Assembly (NCBI GenBank): GCA_043228905.1
Contig: JBHGNT010000001.1
Location: 11,532,001 to 11,596,000 of the forward strand
Origin: Azolla caroliniana
Lineage: Eukaryota; Polypodiophyta
Direction: 5' to 3'
DNA: 64,000 nucleotides
The position numbers and the translations under genes are program-made. The notes beneath the pieces were generated by a model. It was not told the origin of the DNA, ran no database searches, and worked only from the letters and a program-made list of their open reading frames with translations. Numbering within the stretch: the first letter of the stretch is position 1; each line of letters begins with the position of its first letter. Of this stretch, positions 10,426 to 23,136 are shown piece by piece.

Positions 10426-13104
10426 CCTTCTGGCGGGTGGACCGGCGTAGCTCACTGTTACTCGGTATGAGACCCTTCTTGGCCGGTTTGGTCTTCGTTC
10501 CCGAAGATCTACCTATGTCCTTGCCAAAGTTAGATACGCACCGATCCGACTCATCATTGCCGGTCTCAAATTCCGGCATCTTCTGCTTCCCTTTCTCTTT
10601 GCGTGTGAACCGTCTCCTCGGTTCCTTGCGTGGGGAGAGCACGATAGAGTCTCCACTACTCGCCGTCTCATCATCCGACTGGTTGGACTGATCCAGTCTC
10701 TCATTCGGTCTGCTTAACCGGAATGATTCCGGACTCTCATCTTGAGTCTCGACTTCATCTTTCTTCACCTGGGCAAGTTCAGGCTCACTAGCCCCGTCCT
10801 TCGACATCGGGTCTGGATCGGAAGTCGGAGTTGGTAAAGAATACCACAATGCCGATTCATCAAACTTGACATCTCACTGACTCGGACCTGCTTCGTCCGG
10901 GGGATATAACACTTATACCCCTTTTGTTCTTGAGCATAGTCGACTAGGATGCATTTTTCCGATTTTGCATCCAGCTTTCTCCGCTTCTCATTCGGCACAT
11001 GTACATAGGCTATGCTGCCGAATATCCGGAGGTGTCTCAAATTCGGCTTGCACCCGAAATACAACTCGTGAGCTGACACCTTGTCCCCGATCCGGTTCTA
11101 GATGTAAACGACCGTTTGGACCGCCTCCGCCTAGTAGAACTTGGGCATGCTCTTTTCCTCCAGCATTGCCCTAGCCGCGTCAATCAGCGACCGATTCTTC
11201 CTTTCGGCCACACCGTTCTGTTGCGGTGTGTATCTGCAACTGAATTCTCGCCGAACTCCTTTTTGTTGTAGATAGCTGTTGAAATGGCCGGAAAAATACT
11301 CTTTTCCACCATCCGACCGTAGGCATTTGATCTTCCTCTCCGATTCCCATTCCATCATCTTCTAGAGGCTCAGGAAACACTCGAAGACTTCGCTCTTCCG
11401 CTCAATGAGGTAGATCCACGTATGCCGCGTGTAGTCGTCGATGAAGGAGACGAAATATCGACTCCCGCCAATGCTAACATTTTGTGCCGGTCCCCACACA
11501 TCTGAATGGATAAGATCGAGCTTGTTACAGCTTCGATTTCTTTCGGTGGGGAATGGAAGCCGGTGTTGCTTCCTGAGTTGGCAGGCTCCACAAATCTGGG
11601 CTCTCCGGCCGCTAAACTTCGGCAAACCGAAAACGACTTGTTCCGTTTGCAGGTCTTGAAGCCTCCGGTAGTTGACGTGGCCGATTCGCTTGTGCCACAG
11701 GTCGATATCCAACTCGACTTTCTGTCCTTTGGCGAACAGTGCAGTGCGGACGTCATTGGTTTTGAGGATAAACATCCTCCCATCTCTGCGCCTTTGCGCA
11801 ATAACTTCGCCCTCATCCTCAATGAAGCACCCAAGGTGCGTAAACTGTACCTGCATCCCTTGGTTGACGATCTGTCCGACCGACACTAGGTTCTTCGTGA
11901 TCGTCGGAACATGTAATACATTCATCAGCTTCCCCCTCTGTCCGACGTGGCTCAAAGGGACTTCTCCGATGTGCACGATTGGGTGGGGAGTGTCGTCTCC
12001 GGTTTCGACAACTCCCGGTTGATCCGGATTCTCCAAAAAGGAGAACCACTCCTCGTGGCTCGTCATGTGGTTTGATGCGCTGGAGTCAACATCCCACACT
12101 TCCTCCGATTTGGGAGTGGTCTTCTTCATTGAGTTTGCCTTGTGCTTCATCACCAAGGCCGGCCCCTTACCGTTCTTGGATCCTCCCGATCCGTTTGCGT
12201 AGTGCAAGCTTTGCCGTCCTTCCTTACCGGTCTTGCCGGATCCGGATTTGTCTGAATCGGCACGCTTTCTCCAACACTCGCTTTCCCTGTGGCCCTTTTT
12301 GCCATAGTACCAGCATTCCGTAGTGGATTTGTCTTGCCGGCCTCCGGCACCACCTTGACTCCCTCTGCTTGTGGAAGTCCCGGAACTGCTGTCGACACGC
12401 TCATTGTGCCTTCGTTCCTGCTCTTGCCGGCCGCCTCCATTGCGTGCTGACCTGCCTCGTCCACCACGCCCATAGGACCGATCCACTCCCGTGTACAACA
12501 TCCGACTGTCTGGGGATGCACTAGTAGATGCACCAGCGTGGTTCTCCTCTATAAGGAGCATTGACTGTAAGTCGAAAAATGAGGGCGTATTCTCCCTTGT
12601 ACAAACCGTAGTCCGGAAAGCTCCGAACTTGGACGCCAGGCCTCCAAGGCAGACCTGCACCATCTCGTCTTCCTCTACGGTGACGTTAATAGAGGCAAAC
12701 GAGTCACAGATCCCTTTGATCCGGGTTGTGTAATTTGCCACCGACATGTTCTTCTGTCGAACATTGCTCAACTCCTATCTGAGTTGCAGCTTCCGGGTAG
12801 TGGTGCTTGCAGCGAAAACCTTTTTCAAGTTTCCCCAAGCATCCTTCGGTGTCTTGGCGTCACGGATATGGCTGAGCAGCTGGTCACCGACACTAGACGC
12901 GAAGCAGTACATCACCCTGCTTGCCGCCTGTTCCCACACTGGGAAGTCCTTGTGTGTCGTATCCGGTGTTGAGTCGTTCACTTTGTCGACATAACTCTAG
13001 TAGCCATGCCCAAGCAGGTACTGGTGCATCTTGTATGACCAAGATGCATAGTTGGTTCTGTCGAGCTTCTCCACCAGGAGCGACGTAGCCATACCGCTGT
13101 CCAT
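10426..13104 (-). pseudogene. gag-protease-integrase of element C, multiply broken
   Basis: Minus-strand reading starts at ATG 13104-13102. In-frame TAG codons lie at 12997-12999, 12775-12777, 11362-11364, 11131-11133 and 11098-11100, and one base appears lost near 10870, shifting the frame. Recognisable parts: gag; CCHC knuckle (CWYYGKKGHRESEC, with Tyr-Tyr between the first cysteines); protease motif altered to DSSAS from the usual DSGAS; pre-integrase LWHKRIGH; integrase HSDVWGP, RSDGGKEY and NGVAERKN; the C-terminal Arg-Arg-Ser-Thr-Arg linker at the A junction. The protease Gly-to-Ser change alone would probably inactivate maturation. Confidence 0.9.
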
Positions 13105-13188
13105 TTCTCCTTTTGTGTCTGTTTTCCGATCTGTTAGGGTTTCCTTCACAAACGTAGATTGACTGCAGTAGAGGTTCTCAACCCAGGC

Positions 13189-13200
13189 GCTCTGATACCA
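13189..13200 (-). other. Primer binding site of element C
   Basis: Reads TGGTATCAGAGC on the minus strand, directly abutting the 5' LTR; complementary to initiator tRNA-Met. Confidence 0.92.
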
Positions 13201-13579
13201 TGTTAAAGATTGCTTGCGGAAGCGTTAGAAAGAACAGTACACATAGAGAGAGAGAGAGAGAGAGAGAGAGCAGGACACACTATTTTCAAAAATTATATGA
13301 ATACTCTATGCTCTCACACTATCTACAATGCGCTCATCAGCGCTATTTATACAAGTCCACACGGGACTGTTAGAAGTACGGTGTACTTCAATCCTCACAC
13401 GAGCATCTGACACTAACTACAAGACTATAACTGCCTAGTAGTCTAACCTATACTAGGCTACCAGTTACAGATTGGATCCGGCATACCGGCTCCCCAGCTC
13501 ACCGGTCCTTACTGCTTACCGGCTTGGTTGCTCACCGGCATACCGATTCCTCTCGCTTATCGGCTCCGGTTGTAGTCCA
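13201..13579 (-). repeat. Element C 5' LTR
   Basis: On the minus strand the LTR ends CTTTAACA next to the primer site, which fixes the 13201 boundary. The outer boundary is inferred: the LINE reading frame stops near 13580 and a TG start fits at 13579, giving about 379 bp. A (GA)n tract lies at 13245-13270. The partner LTR is outside the window, so the outer end could be off by some 15 bp. Confidence 0.7.
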
Positions 13580-14179
13580 ATCGTACGGCATACCATGTTG
13601 CAATGCATCATTAAACATATCGGTTATCCATATATGTGCTTCCTTTCTCGTCCATTTGAGCATTTCAGCCTTTATACATTGAAGATCGCTTGCCTTTCGA
13701 GAGGCCAATTTCTTAAGTCCTATGCATATATCTTCAATCGTAAAGAAGGGAGGCATATGTGAAAGAGAACCATAACACATCATCTTTCCGGCAAGAGATA
13801 ACTCATATAAATTCTTACAATGCATAGACAAGTCGTGAAGAGTTAAGTCACCATAACTCTCAACACGTTTCCCCTTTAGATTTCCCCAAAATTTAGCACA
13901 TGCATGTGCTTTCTCTTGCGTTTGGATAAATTGTTGAGTAACTTCCCATATTCTTCTCTTTCTTTGAATAAGCCTTTTATACTCATGCAAATGCTTTTGG
14001 TAATTCTCTTTATCCTTAACTACATCCAAAACCATAAGGCACTTTCGAGCTTCACGACATTCTTTATCAAACCATTTTTTCCTAAGTTTCTTGGTGTATT
14101 TCCAAGATGTGCAATTGGTCAAAAAACATTTGTTTGTACAGGAGAGAATGACTTTCTTGAAAGCTTCCCATTTGCATTC

Positions 14180-14225
<46 letters not shown>

Positions 14226-14310
14226 TATTTTTAACATCCACAGAAGACCAATTGTGGTCTATGAGATGAGGCCTAGCCCATGGCGAGCGAAAATAGCGAC
14301 CATTATTATG
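13580..14310 (-). mobile_element. RTE-type LINE fragment (N-terminal RT region), truncated by element C
   Basis: Minus-strand frame with the RTE-type signature just before the RT domain: a basic linker (KKLRKKWFDKECREARK), then FTIEDICIGLKKLASRKASD, AEMLKW and ALQHGMPYDW. The same blocks occur in the RTE LINE at 51271-54035 (IKKMASGKATD, ELLKWT, GFPNDW). The frame ends at the element C junction. Further upstream, 14223-14310 reads RYFRSPWARPHLIDHNW in a compatible way, separated by a (CT)n expansion that shifts the frame and creates a stop. The remainder of the LINE presumably lies left of the window, beyond the nested copia elements. Confidence 0.75.
14181..14222. repeat. (AG)n microsatellite inside the RTE LINE
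   Basis: 42 bp of pure AG. LINE-like coding sequence lies on both sides in different frames, so the repeat seems to have expanded within old coding sequence. Confidence 0.9.
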
Positions 14311-14914
14311 CATCCTACCTAATTATGGGTTTATTTGGCAACAACTACAAAATATTGCATCGATGAAAGTTCATTTACCTTTACAAACATGAGAACAATC
14401 ATGGATTGATTGGTGTTTAGAGGGTCAAACACAATTTTACAAGTGACTACTAATCGTTTGTATCATTGCTTCGTTGAGTCTCTTGGAAGATAATACTCAT
14501 CGTTTTATACAATGTCTGATTGCTTGTCAGATTTGGAGTTACATTTCTCAAATTAGCCAAGTTTCATCATGATGTTATTTGATGCCTATATAATGGGTGT
14601 TTGCACAATTGACACAGGTTGACCCAAAATCAGAGATCGAGATCGTTTTCCTATTTTTGAGGTATTGGGGATTGCGCCATAATTAGGATATGTGCAATGC
14701 TTTTGTACTAATGTGGCAAATTTCTTTATTGGAGCAAGTGGAAATTCTTTCCACAATGGAATGTTCGTCTTGCCTATTGGCAATTCAACATGTTCCACTA
14801 CCCATGTAGTTAGTGGGTGACCATACTCTATTGTGACACCCATTGTAAGTAGTGTTTTCCACACACATTTATTAATGTAATTGTGTGTTTTCACCAACTA
14901 GAGTGAGAAAGAGA
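14311..14914. other. Non-coding stretch, nothing recognised
   Basis: AT-rich sequence. A 103-codon minus-strand frame (14586-14897) has no family motif I recognise, and I do not call it a gene. Confidence 0.5.
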
Positions 14915-15055
14915 GGTCATGGGTTCAACCCCTACATTCCACGGTGGCATCTAGTGAATTAAGAAATACGTATGGGGTAATAGAGAGGTGTTAAATTTGG
15001 TTTTGAACCCATGTAATGACTTACCACTAGGGTAAGCTAAATATGATAAAAAAGA
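14915..15055 (+). mobile_element. tRNA-derived SINE, 5'-degraded copy
   Basis: From a pol III B-box-like GGTTCAACCCC (14921-14931) through the body to an A-rich end it matches the better-preserved SINE at 37037-37250: shared blocks include GGTCATGGGTTCAACCCC, CTAGTGAA, TTTTGAACCCA and AGGGTAAGCTAA. The tRNA-like head is not recognisable in this copy. Confidence 0.7.
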
Positions 15056-15960
15056 GAGATCTCTTTGGCGCATCCATAAGAGACTATTTTTTATATAATG
15101 CCAACAAACATATAGTGGATATGAAATTTGTATTGCCCACAAGGAGGCTAATTTCGACCCATGAAATCTAAATAGCATAAATATCTTGTCCATGTCTCCT
15201 TCCTAAGATGTTCTTGTACATGTTTCATGGGACCGACTTGAAATATTTTCATGTTGTGTATATTAGGGAATACAAGCAACTCTTGCGACAAGGAGGATTG
15301 TATGTAGGGATATCATGGTTAGTAAAGCAAGTTGGCCCAATGATCGACGGTGGGGCAAAAGAAGATAGAGTGTGCTACCTAGACTCACAAGGTGGGATGT
15401 GAAGATACTACATGAGAAAACGCCTAACAAACATGTTTTAATATCTTTCCAAGTGGGCTGGGGGATGCTACAAAACTCCTTATCTCCAACCCTATATATA
15501 TACACACACAAAGGAATCCAACATTTGATTTCTCGTTCCATGGCATGTCGATTCAAATGCATATTAAGAAAGCCCAATATCCCGCTCCTCAACAATCAAG
15601 TAGTAGCATGCATATTGATTCCATCTAGGGTTGGAGGGAACCTCAGGGACGCAAGGCATTCGAAACTTTTGTTTGAGCGATTCAAGTGGCTCATTATTGT
15701 AGATGGTTCATAGGACGGTAGCATGTGTGTGTGTGTGTGTGTCAGGATCGGTTTCTCGACCGACTTTATGGATAGAAAGTTGTGAGAGAGAGAGTTACTA
15801 TACATATATAGATTTTGATTGTAAACACGTCTCTGTTTGTATAATAGAGATCGCAGTTACAAAGTTAGAGTGAGATAATGAATGAGGAGAAGGAAAGGGG
15901 TGGGACAGTTAAATTGATTAAGAAACGTAATTGATTGAGGAAGCCTCCCTTCCCTTCACT
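15056..15960. other. Intergenic stretch upstream of ATG8, nothing recognised
   Basis: Short frames without family motifs and a (GT)n run at 15724-15742. Contains no visible TE coding sequence. Confidence 0.5.
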
Positions 15961-15995
15961 CTACCCACCTCTACATGACTGACAGACGGACTGGC

Positions 15996-16046
15996 TTGAC
16001 TTGACTTGACTTGACCGACTAAACTGACGGACGTGACTTGATTGAC
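15996..16046 (+). promoter_or_regulatory. Tandem W-box (TTGAC) array upstream of ATG8
   Basis: Four back-to-back TTGAC units at 15996-16015: the first three are followed by T (TTGACT) and the fourth by C (TTGACC), matching the WRKY W-box core TTGAC(C/T). A fifth TTGAC, followed by G, lies at 16042-16046, and TGACG motifs (bZIP/TGA class) occur at 16025, 16043 and 16055. The array is roughly 100 bp upstream of the inferred ATG8 leader. Motif identity is seen directly; a regulatory role is inference. Confidence 0.5.
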
Positions 16047-16109
16047 GGACTGAACTGACGGACGGACCGGCACAAAAGGTTTTGCTTTTTTATCATCACA
16101 CACTCTCTC

Positions 16110-16283
16110 TCTCAGATCTCTGTGTACTCTCCTCTCCGATTCTCAGAAATCGTCAGAAAAAGAAGGGCACGCAGGCAGGCGGAAGAAGGGAAACCCTATC
16201 GACTTCCTCAGCAGATAATAGATTATCCTCCTCCTCCTCCTCCTCCGTCGCTCCATCCATCCATCCATCCATCCATCCATCAG
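16110..16283 (+). other. ATG8: ATG8 5' untranslated leader exon
   Basis: A pyrimidine-rich leader with (TCC)n (about 16227-16248) and (CCAT)n (about 16252-16281) ends at CAG|GTTCGT, a good donor at 16283/16284. The matching acceptor TTTTCAG lies at 18768, six bases before the ATG8 start codon. The 5' boundary is a guess from the CT-rich start region (16100-16130). The leader intron is 2485 bp; long leader introns are common in plant ATG8 and ubiquitin-like genes. Confidence 0.65.
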
Positions 16284-18386
16284 GTTCGTTCCTCTTATTT
16301 CTGCTATTTCCTTCATCTTTGCCATGTTTCTCTTTCTCTGACTACGCTGTAATTCCATGACTTCTCTTTCTGTGCTCTTTATTTATTTACTTTTCTTTAT
16401 TTATTTTCTCGTATGCTTCCGTGAAAACCTCATTCTTTCCTCTTCTTCATCGTTTTCTCTGAAGCTTTCTTCACGCTTCTCTTTCTCTAACCAGGATATG
16501 AATTTCATGATTTTTTCTTTCTGTGAGGTTTTTATTTATTTATTTGCTCGTATGCTCTCATGAAATCCTCATTCTATACTTCTGTCTTCTTTCTTTTGTT
16601 TTTTTATGCTCACAATTTTAATCGTGTTTTGAAATTCTTACGTTCACAGTTTCATATTCTTTGAAATTGCTAACTATGTTTTTATGTTCACAATTTCTTA
16701 TTTTTTGAATTTCTGTTATTGTGAGATCGGTTTGTTTTTTATATTTTTCTAATTTTGATATAATTCCCTGACTAATTTTTTACCAGTTTTGATCTGAATT
16801 TCTGTCATCGAGGGGCCTCAACCTATTTGCCGATTTTCTTTCACCATCACTTCAAACTCTTTTACTTTTCCCATAATTCTTTCATAAAAATCCTAATCCG
16901 TGATTTTCTCTTCGTTTTCATTTGGAATTCCCTCTTTGAGAAATCTGTTTGATTTTTAAAACGTTTATTTCAAGATATAATTTCATGATTATCTTGTTTT
17001 ATGAAAATTCGATGCGGAAATGCTTCTTTTCCTTTAATCACAACATAAGACTTCGTTTTTCTGTGGTTTTCGACATGATTTCATGGTTTTTGATCATGAA
17101 TCCTTTTAATCAGGGCTTCCCTTCTTTTCGGATCACAATTCATGGAATTGAAAATATATCCACTGCTAGGAGCTCCGTTTGTCTTTAAGCATGTAGTAAG
17201 CATAGCTTTTCACTGCTTCGTGTCTCAGCATTGAATCTTGATCCTTCTATTAAGTCAGTTAATCCTAATGATGATGAAGATCTGAAACATGACATAAGAC
17301 TGTGCAGTAGTAGATGTTTATTTCTATAAACATGCCATGAGTCTGTGTCTTTTCTATTAGGAGTAATGATCTGAGCTATTGCTGCACTACAGACTGAAGA
17401 AAATTTGTTACATAGCGTATCGCTGGCCTTTGTGTTGTACAAAAACCACAACAAAGCAATGAACGGCCAGTTTGGATCTTCAAATTATAGTGAACCATAA
17501 TTTTTGCCCAGCGTAGAGGGTGTTACAAGAGAGCATGAAGTATGATGACTATTCTCCAAAACCTGCTTCAGGTATTTGTACTCAGAGACAAATAAGCAAT
17601 ATTTATGTTGCCATTGTCATCTCAAATTTAGATGACTTTTGAGACATATCCACCAACTCTCAGGTGTCATTTTAGCGTATGGATCATATTTCAGCATCCA
17701 TATTTTTCTTCCAATTAGGCGTTCTTGATGCCTCCTCTACAGAAGAAGGCTGTTTTTCTCCCCCGATGATAGTGTTCTTATAATAAGATTGACTTTAGCT
17801 ATTTCTGATGAGTTCCATTCACTCCTTAATGATCTGCCACCTGATAGTAAATTGCAAGCTTGGAGATTTGATTCCTCCAGTTGATTGGAGCCTATTTGGG
17901 GGAGCTTGATTATAACATCAGGTTCAACAGGATGGGGCTTACATGGAAATATAGTTGGAGAGTGATGAATGTGCCATAGAATCAAATTCTTCTTTAATAA
18001 GCTCAGCACTTGGGAGGAACTAGAAGTCTCGTAATTCATTGAGTCATGGACATTGTTGGCAAAATCTTCATCAAAGATGCTTGTTCATGGATTCTAGCCA
18101 TGAAATCCATCACCTATGCTTTTCCCTTCTTTTCTAATTATCCGTTTGGATGTTAGATATTCCCTTCATTAGCTTAAATTAGTCTGTAGATGCCCTCGAT
18201 GTATATTAGATGATAATTTTAGTGTATTTTTGTGATTTTACTCCCTTTTTGTTTGGCAATATCTAGATTTCTTGAAAATCTAATTTAGAGATACATCTAT
18301 GAGCTCACCAATTTAAATAAGGGCAATGATTTTTAGAATTATGGTTTTCCATGTTTTCACCAGTAAAACATACACTAGGTTTTGTG

Positions 18387-18670
18387 TAGGAGTTGGCAAC
18401 GGTTCAGCTCAAGCTGAAACCGAGTTGTTAAACCGTTTTTAAACAGTTTGGCAGTTCGGTTTGGTTCAGGCTTGAGCTTCCTCCAGTTGGAGCTCGGTTC
18501 AGATCAGCTTGAGCCTTTCCTAACCGGTTTGTTAAGCCTAAACCGGTTTAGGGATCGGTTTTGTTTTGCTTGGTTCAGATTTGAAAACTCCCAAACCGGT
18601 TAAAGTTTAACGGGTTTGGCTTGGACAAGGCCAAACTGATTAAGCCGAACCGAACCGTTGCCGATTCCTA
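18387..18670. mobile_element. hAT-type MITE in the ATG8 leader intron
   Basis: 284-bp element with terminal inverted repeats TAGGAGTTGGCAACGGTTC and, at the other end in reverse complement, TAGGAATCGGCAACGGTTC. It is flanked by a perfect 8-bp duplication GTTTTGTG (18379-18386 and 18671-18678). The interior is full of AACCGGTTT-type motifs and has no coding capacity. An 8-bp target duplication is typical of hAT elements. Related copies: split copy at 36227-36365 plus 60840-60974, and more distantly 49796-50226. Confidence 0.88.
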
Positions 18671-18773
18671 GTTTTGTGGGCCATGAAGGGTTCTATCAAT
18701 TATATTTTTCCTACATTATTAATACACTGTCAACCTTGTGATTCTTAATCAAACATTTCAATTTTCAGGAAAA

Positions 18774-20219
<1,446 letters not shown>

Positions 20220-21914
20220 GGTGCTCTTATGAAAATGATTAATCTTTTGATATGTTTGAAGCCGAATATTATGTATGTATTTCTCCCCCTTACATGATTT
20301 GTACATAGCATGTAACTTTCTTCATGCATTAGTAGCCTCTATTGTATATGTGTTAAAGAAGCTATGATCTCCAATGCATCTTTGTACTTAGGAATCCAAT
20401 ACACACTAGATTTGTTTAAAACGCATACATGTTTCTTTGTTTTTGATGTTGTCCCAACATGGGTGGATATTAGAGTTTTTCTTTGTTTGCTCATGACGTG
20501 TGATTTAAGAGTCTTTATTGGCCATTGTGTAATTTTTTATTATCATGGATCATCATCCAAATGCTTACAGGAACTGGATCATTGTTATATTATCATGAAT
20601 ATGAAGTATTGGCCCAATTGAGGATTTACTTAACTCAATAAAACTCATTAAGAGACAAACTTTATTAAAAAGAGCCAATAGCAACATTGAACATTTACAT
20701 TAATGATAATATTCTGAAAAGCACCAAGCACAAAATAACTTTGATCTAAGGTAATGCAACTACTTACAACAGAAGGAAATCTCTGCACCTATTTTTGTCT
20801 TTCTGTGGTGAGTTTGTGGAATTGTGTCACTTTGTGATTGTGCATCTGTCTTTGATAAAAAATAAATATGTATCATTTCTGTATATTTGCTAGAGCACAT
20901 TACCTGTGTTGGTGAATGGCCTTTTAATGGCAATCTGGAAAATAGGATGTTTGATTCATTTGTTCTCGCATTTCACTATTGTGAATATTCGTTTTTTGTT
21001 GGGTTCTACCCTTCATATTCCCAAACATATCACCTTGTGACTTCAGAAAACAGATAGATGCAAGTCACTTCCCCCACTTGCTTAAAAATTGTGTTTCTCT
21101 ATTTTTAAAAATCATTCCTCTAAAAATAAGTCATTCATCATGAGTGCTGCACTAATTGCAATAACAATTATAAAACACTTCTCTTGTAATTGTATAATAT
21201 CTAGAAAATCATGGAAAATAGCAAATTGGTAGCATTTCATGATGTTGTACAAAGCACATTAGGGTTCTTTGACAACAAAAATGATGCACTAGGAGAATAA
21301 AATCAAGGTCAAGTATGTCATATGATGCCTGGGTTATTTTCTTAACTCTTCGAGTAGTGATCATCCTTAGAGTAGTAAGTGATGCTTGCAATTAACAAAG
21401 TAAAAAGTACGTTTTGTTTAAAACAAGGGCTTCCTAATTTTGAAAAAATACATGGTGCTACACAAGATGAAAAAAAACCAACAAACAAATTGTCATGAAA
21501 GTTTCACTCATAATTTGTGGTTTTGTCAATGCAAGAGCACATCGACTAACTAAAATAATGAATAAATTTGGGTTACTCATAAAATCCATTTTCAAATATG
21601 ACACTACGAATTGGATTGAAAATTTGAAACCATATTTATCCATGGGTATTTGTTACACAACTAGTTCCATTTTATGGCCATCTTTTTAACACTACAATGC
21701 TAAACTATTTACATGGTTTTCTTTTACAAAATTTGTGTGTAATTGTTAGTTGAAGCAGTTTTTTCAATACTAGCTCTACTAGAAATGAAGAACCTACAAT
21801 TGTGTACTTGGGTAATAAGTTAAGTTCACATATTTGTGAAGCGCTAATCCAACATTCATAAAAAATTCTCATTAAGTAATATGACATGTATTAAGAATGA
21901 GGGCACTCAGTTCG
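20220..21914. other. ATG8 3' flank and intergenic sequence
   Basis: The first few hundred bases should hold the ATG8 3' UTR and poly(A) site; no unique poly(A) signal stands out. The rest is AT-rich with short frames only and no motif I recognise. Confidence 0.5.
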
Positions 21915-23102
21915 ATATTTGGGATGTATGGTTGGAATAGATTTAAGGCCAGAAGTAATGCTATCTCCGTTATTATTGTCAAAAAAACGTAAATTACTGT
22001 ATTGGGATGCCCAAGAATTGTCCTTTGCAGGTTGGGTTGTAGTAGCAAACACAATACTGTTGGCATCAATGTGGTTTATAGCATCTGTGTGGCTATTTTT
22101 TAGATTAGCAATAACGAAAGTGCAAAGCTTGATCCATAATTTCCTTTGGGGGGGGAAAACAAGGCTTTCCTACAGTAGCGAAAGTTTCTTGGAATGTGTT
22201 GATTCAACCTAAAATCAATGGAGGATTGGGTTTGATAGATCCTTTGATACAATCAAGAGCTCTCTTGACTAAGTTTGTAATCAAACGATTGTTGACAGGA
22301 TCAATAACTTGGAAAGGAATATTTCTAAATCAATTAATGTAGTTAGCTCCTAAGATAGGAGGAGCATGGTCACCCTCTCTAAAGTTGGTGTTCTTGAATG
22401 ATATGCAAACACCAAGACGGAACCTTACATCCAACAGATTTTTGCTAGGAATCATAAGAGCATGGGATGTGATTAAATCATTTTTGCTTAAGGACAAGCC
22501 TTCTACGTGGGATGCATTACTTAATCAACCTCTTCTTGCCAATTCTTTATTTCGAGATTATTAAGCGGACAAGCTCAACATGGGCCGGATTGGCTGTATA
22601 AGCCGAGAGCCGAATCGGATGAAGACCGATCGGCTAGGACCGGATCAGAGAGACAAATCGGTATTTGGATCGGAGGGAACCGGATCTGTGTGTAACCGAT
22701 GGGCCATTAGAGGCCTACGATCCTAGCCTAATAGATAGGCATATTTTTGGGAGTTTGTGTCATAGCTTAGTTATGAGCATTGAAGTACTTCCCAGTACTT
22801 CGGTCAGTCCTTTAAGGACTTGTATGAAAATGCTCACAGAGCACACTTATATGTACACGGATCGGTATATGATCGGAGGGAACCAAATCTGTGTGTAACT
22901 GGTAAGCCGTTAGAGGCCAATAATCCTAGCCTGATAGATAGGCATATTTTTGGGAGTTTGTGTCATAGCTCAATTATGAGCATTGAAGTACTTGTCAGTA
23001 CTTTAGTTAGTCCTTTAAGGACTTGTATAAAAGTGTTCACAGAGCACACTTGTATGTACAGAGTATTGAGTGTTATTTTTTTAAAATAGATGTTGTGTTC
23101 AA

Positions 23103-23136
<34 letters not shown>

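Larger units (their letters stand above)
10426..13579 (-). mobile_element. Ty1/copia retrotransposon C, 5' half only
   Basis: Older minus-strand copia element. Reading leftward: 5' LTR (13579-13201), tRNA-iMet primer site, gag, zinc knuckle, protease, integrase and the acidic linker, then the junction with element A at 10425/10426. Its RT, RNase H and 3' LTR must lie left of the window because A inserted into it. It carries five in-frame TAG stops and at least one frameshift. It in turn interrupts an RTE LINE at about 13580. Confidence 0.9.

Noticed and set aside
14586-14897. 103-codon minus-strand open frame
   Set aside because: No recognisable domain; similar frames occur by chance in this composition.
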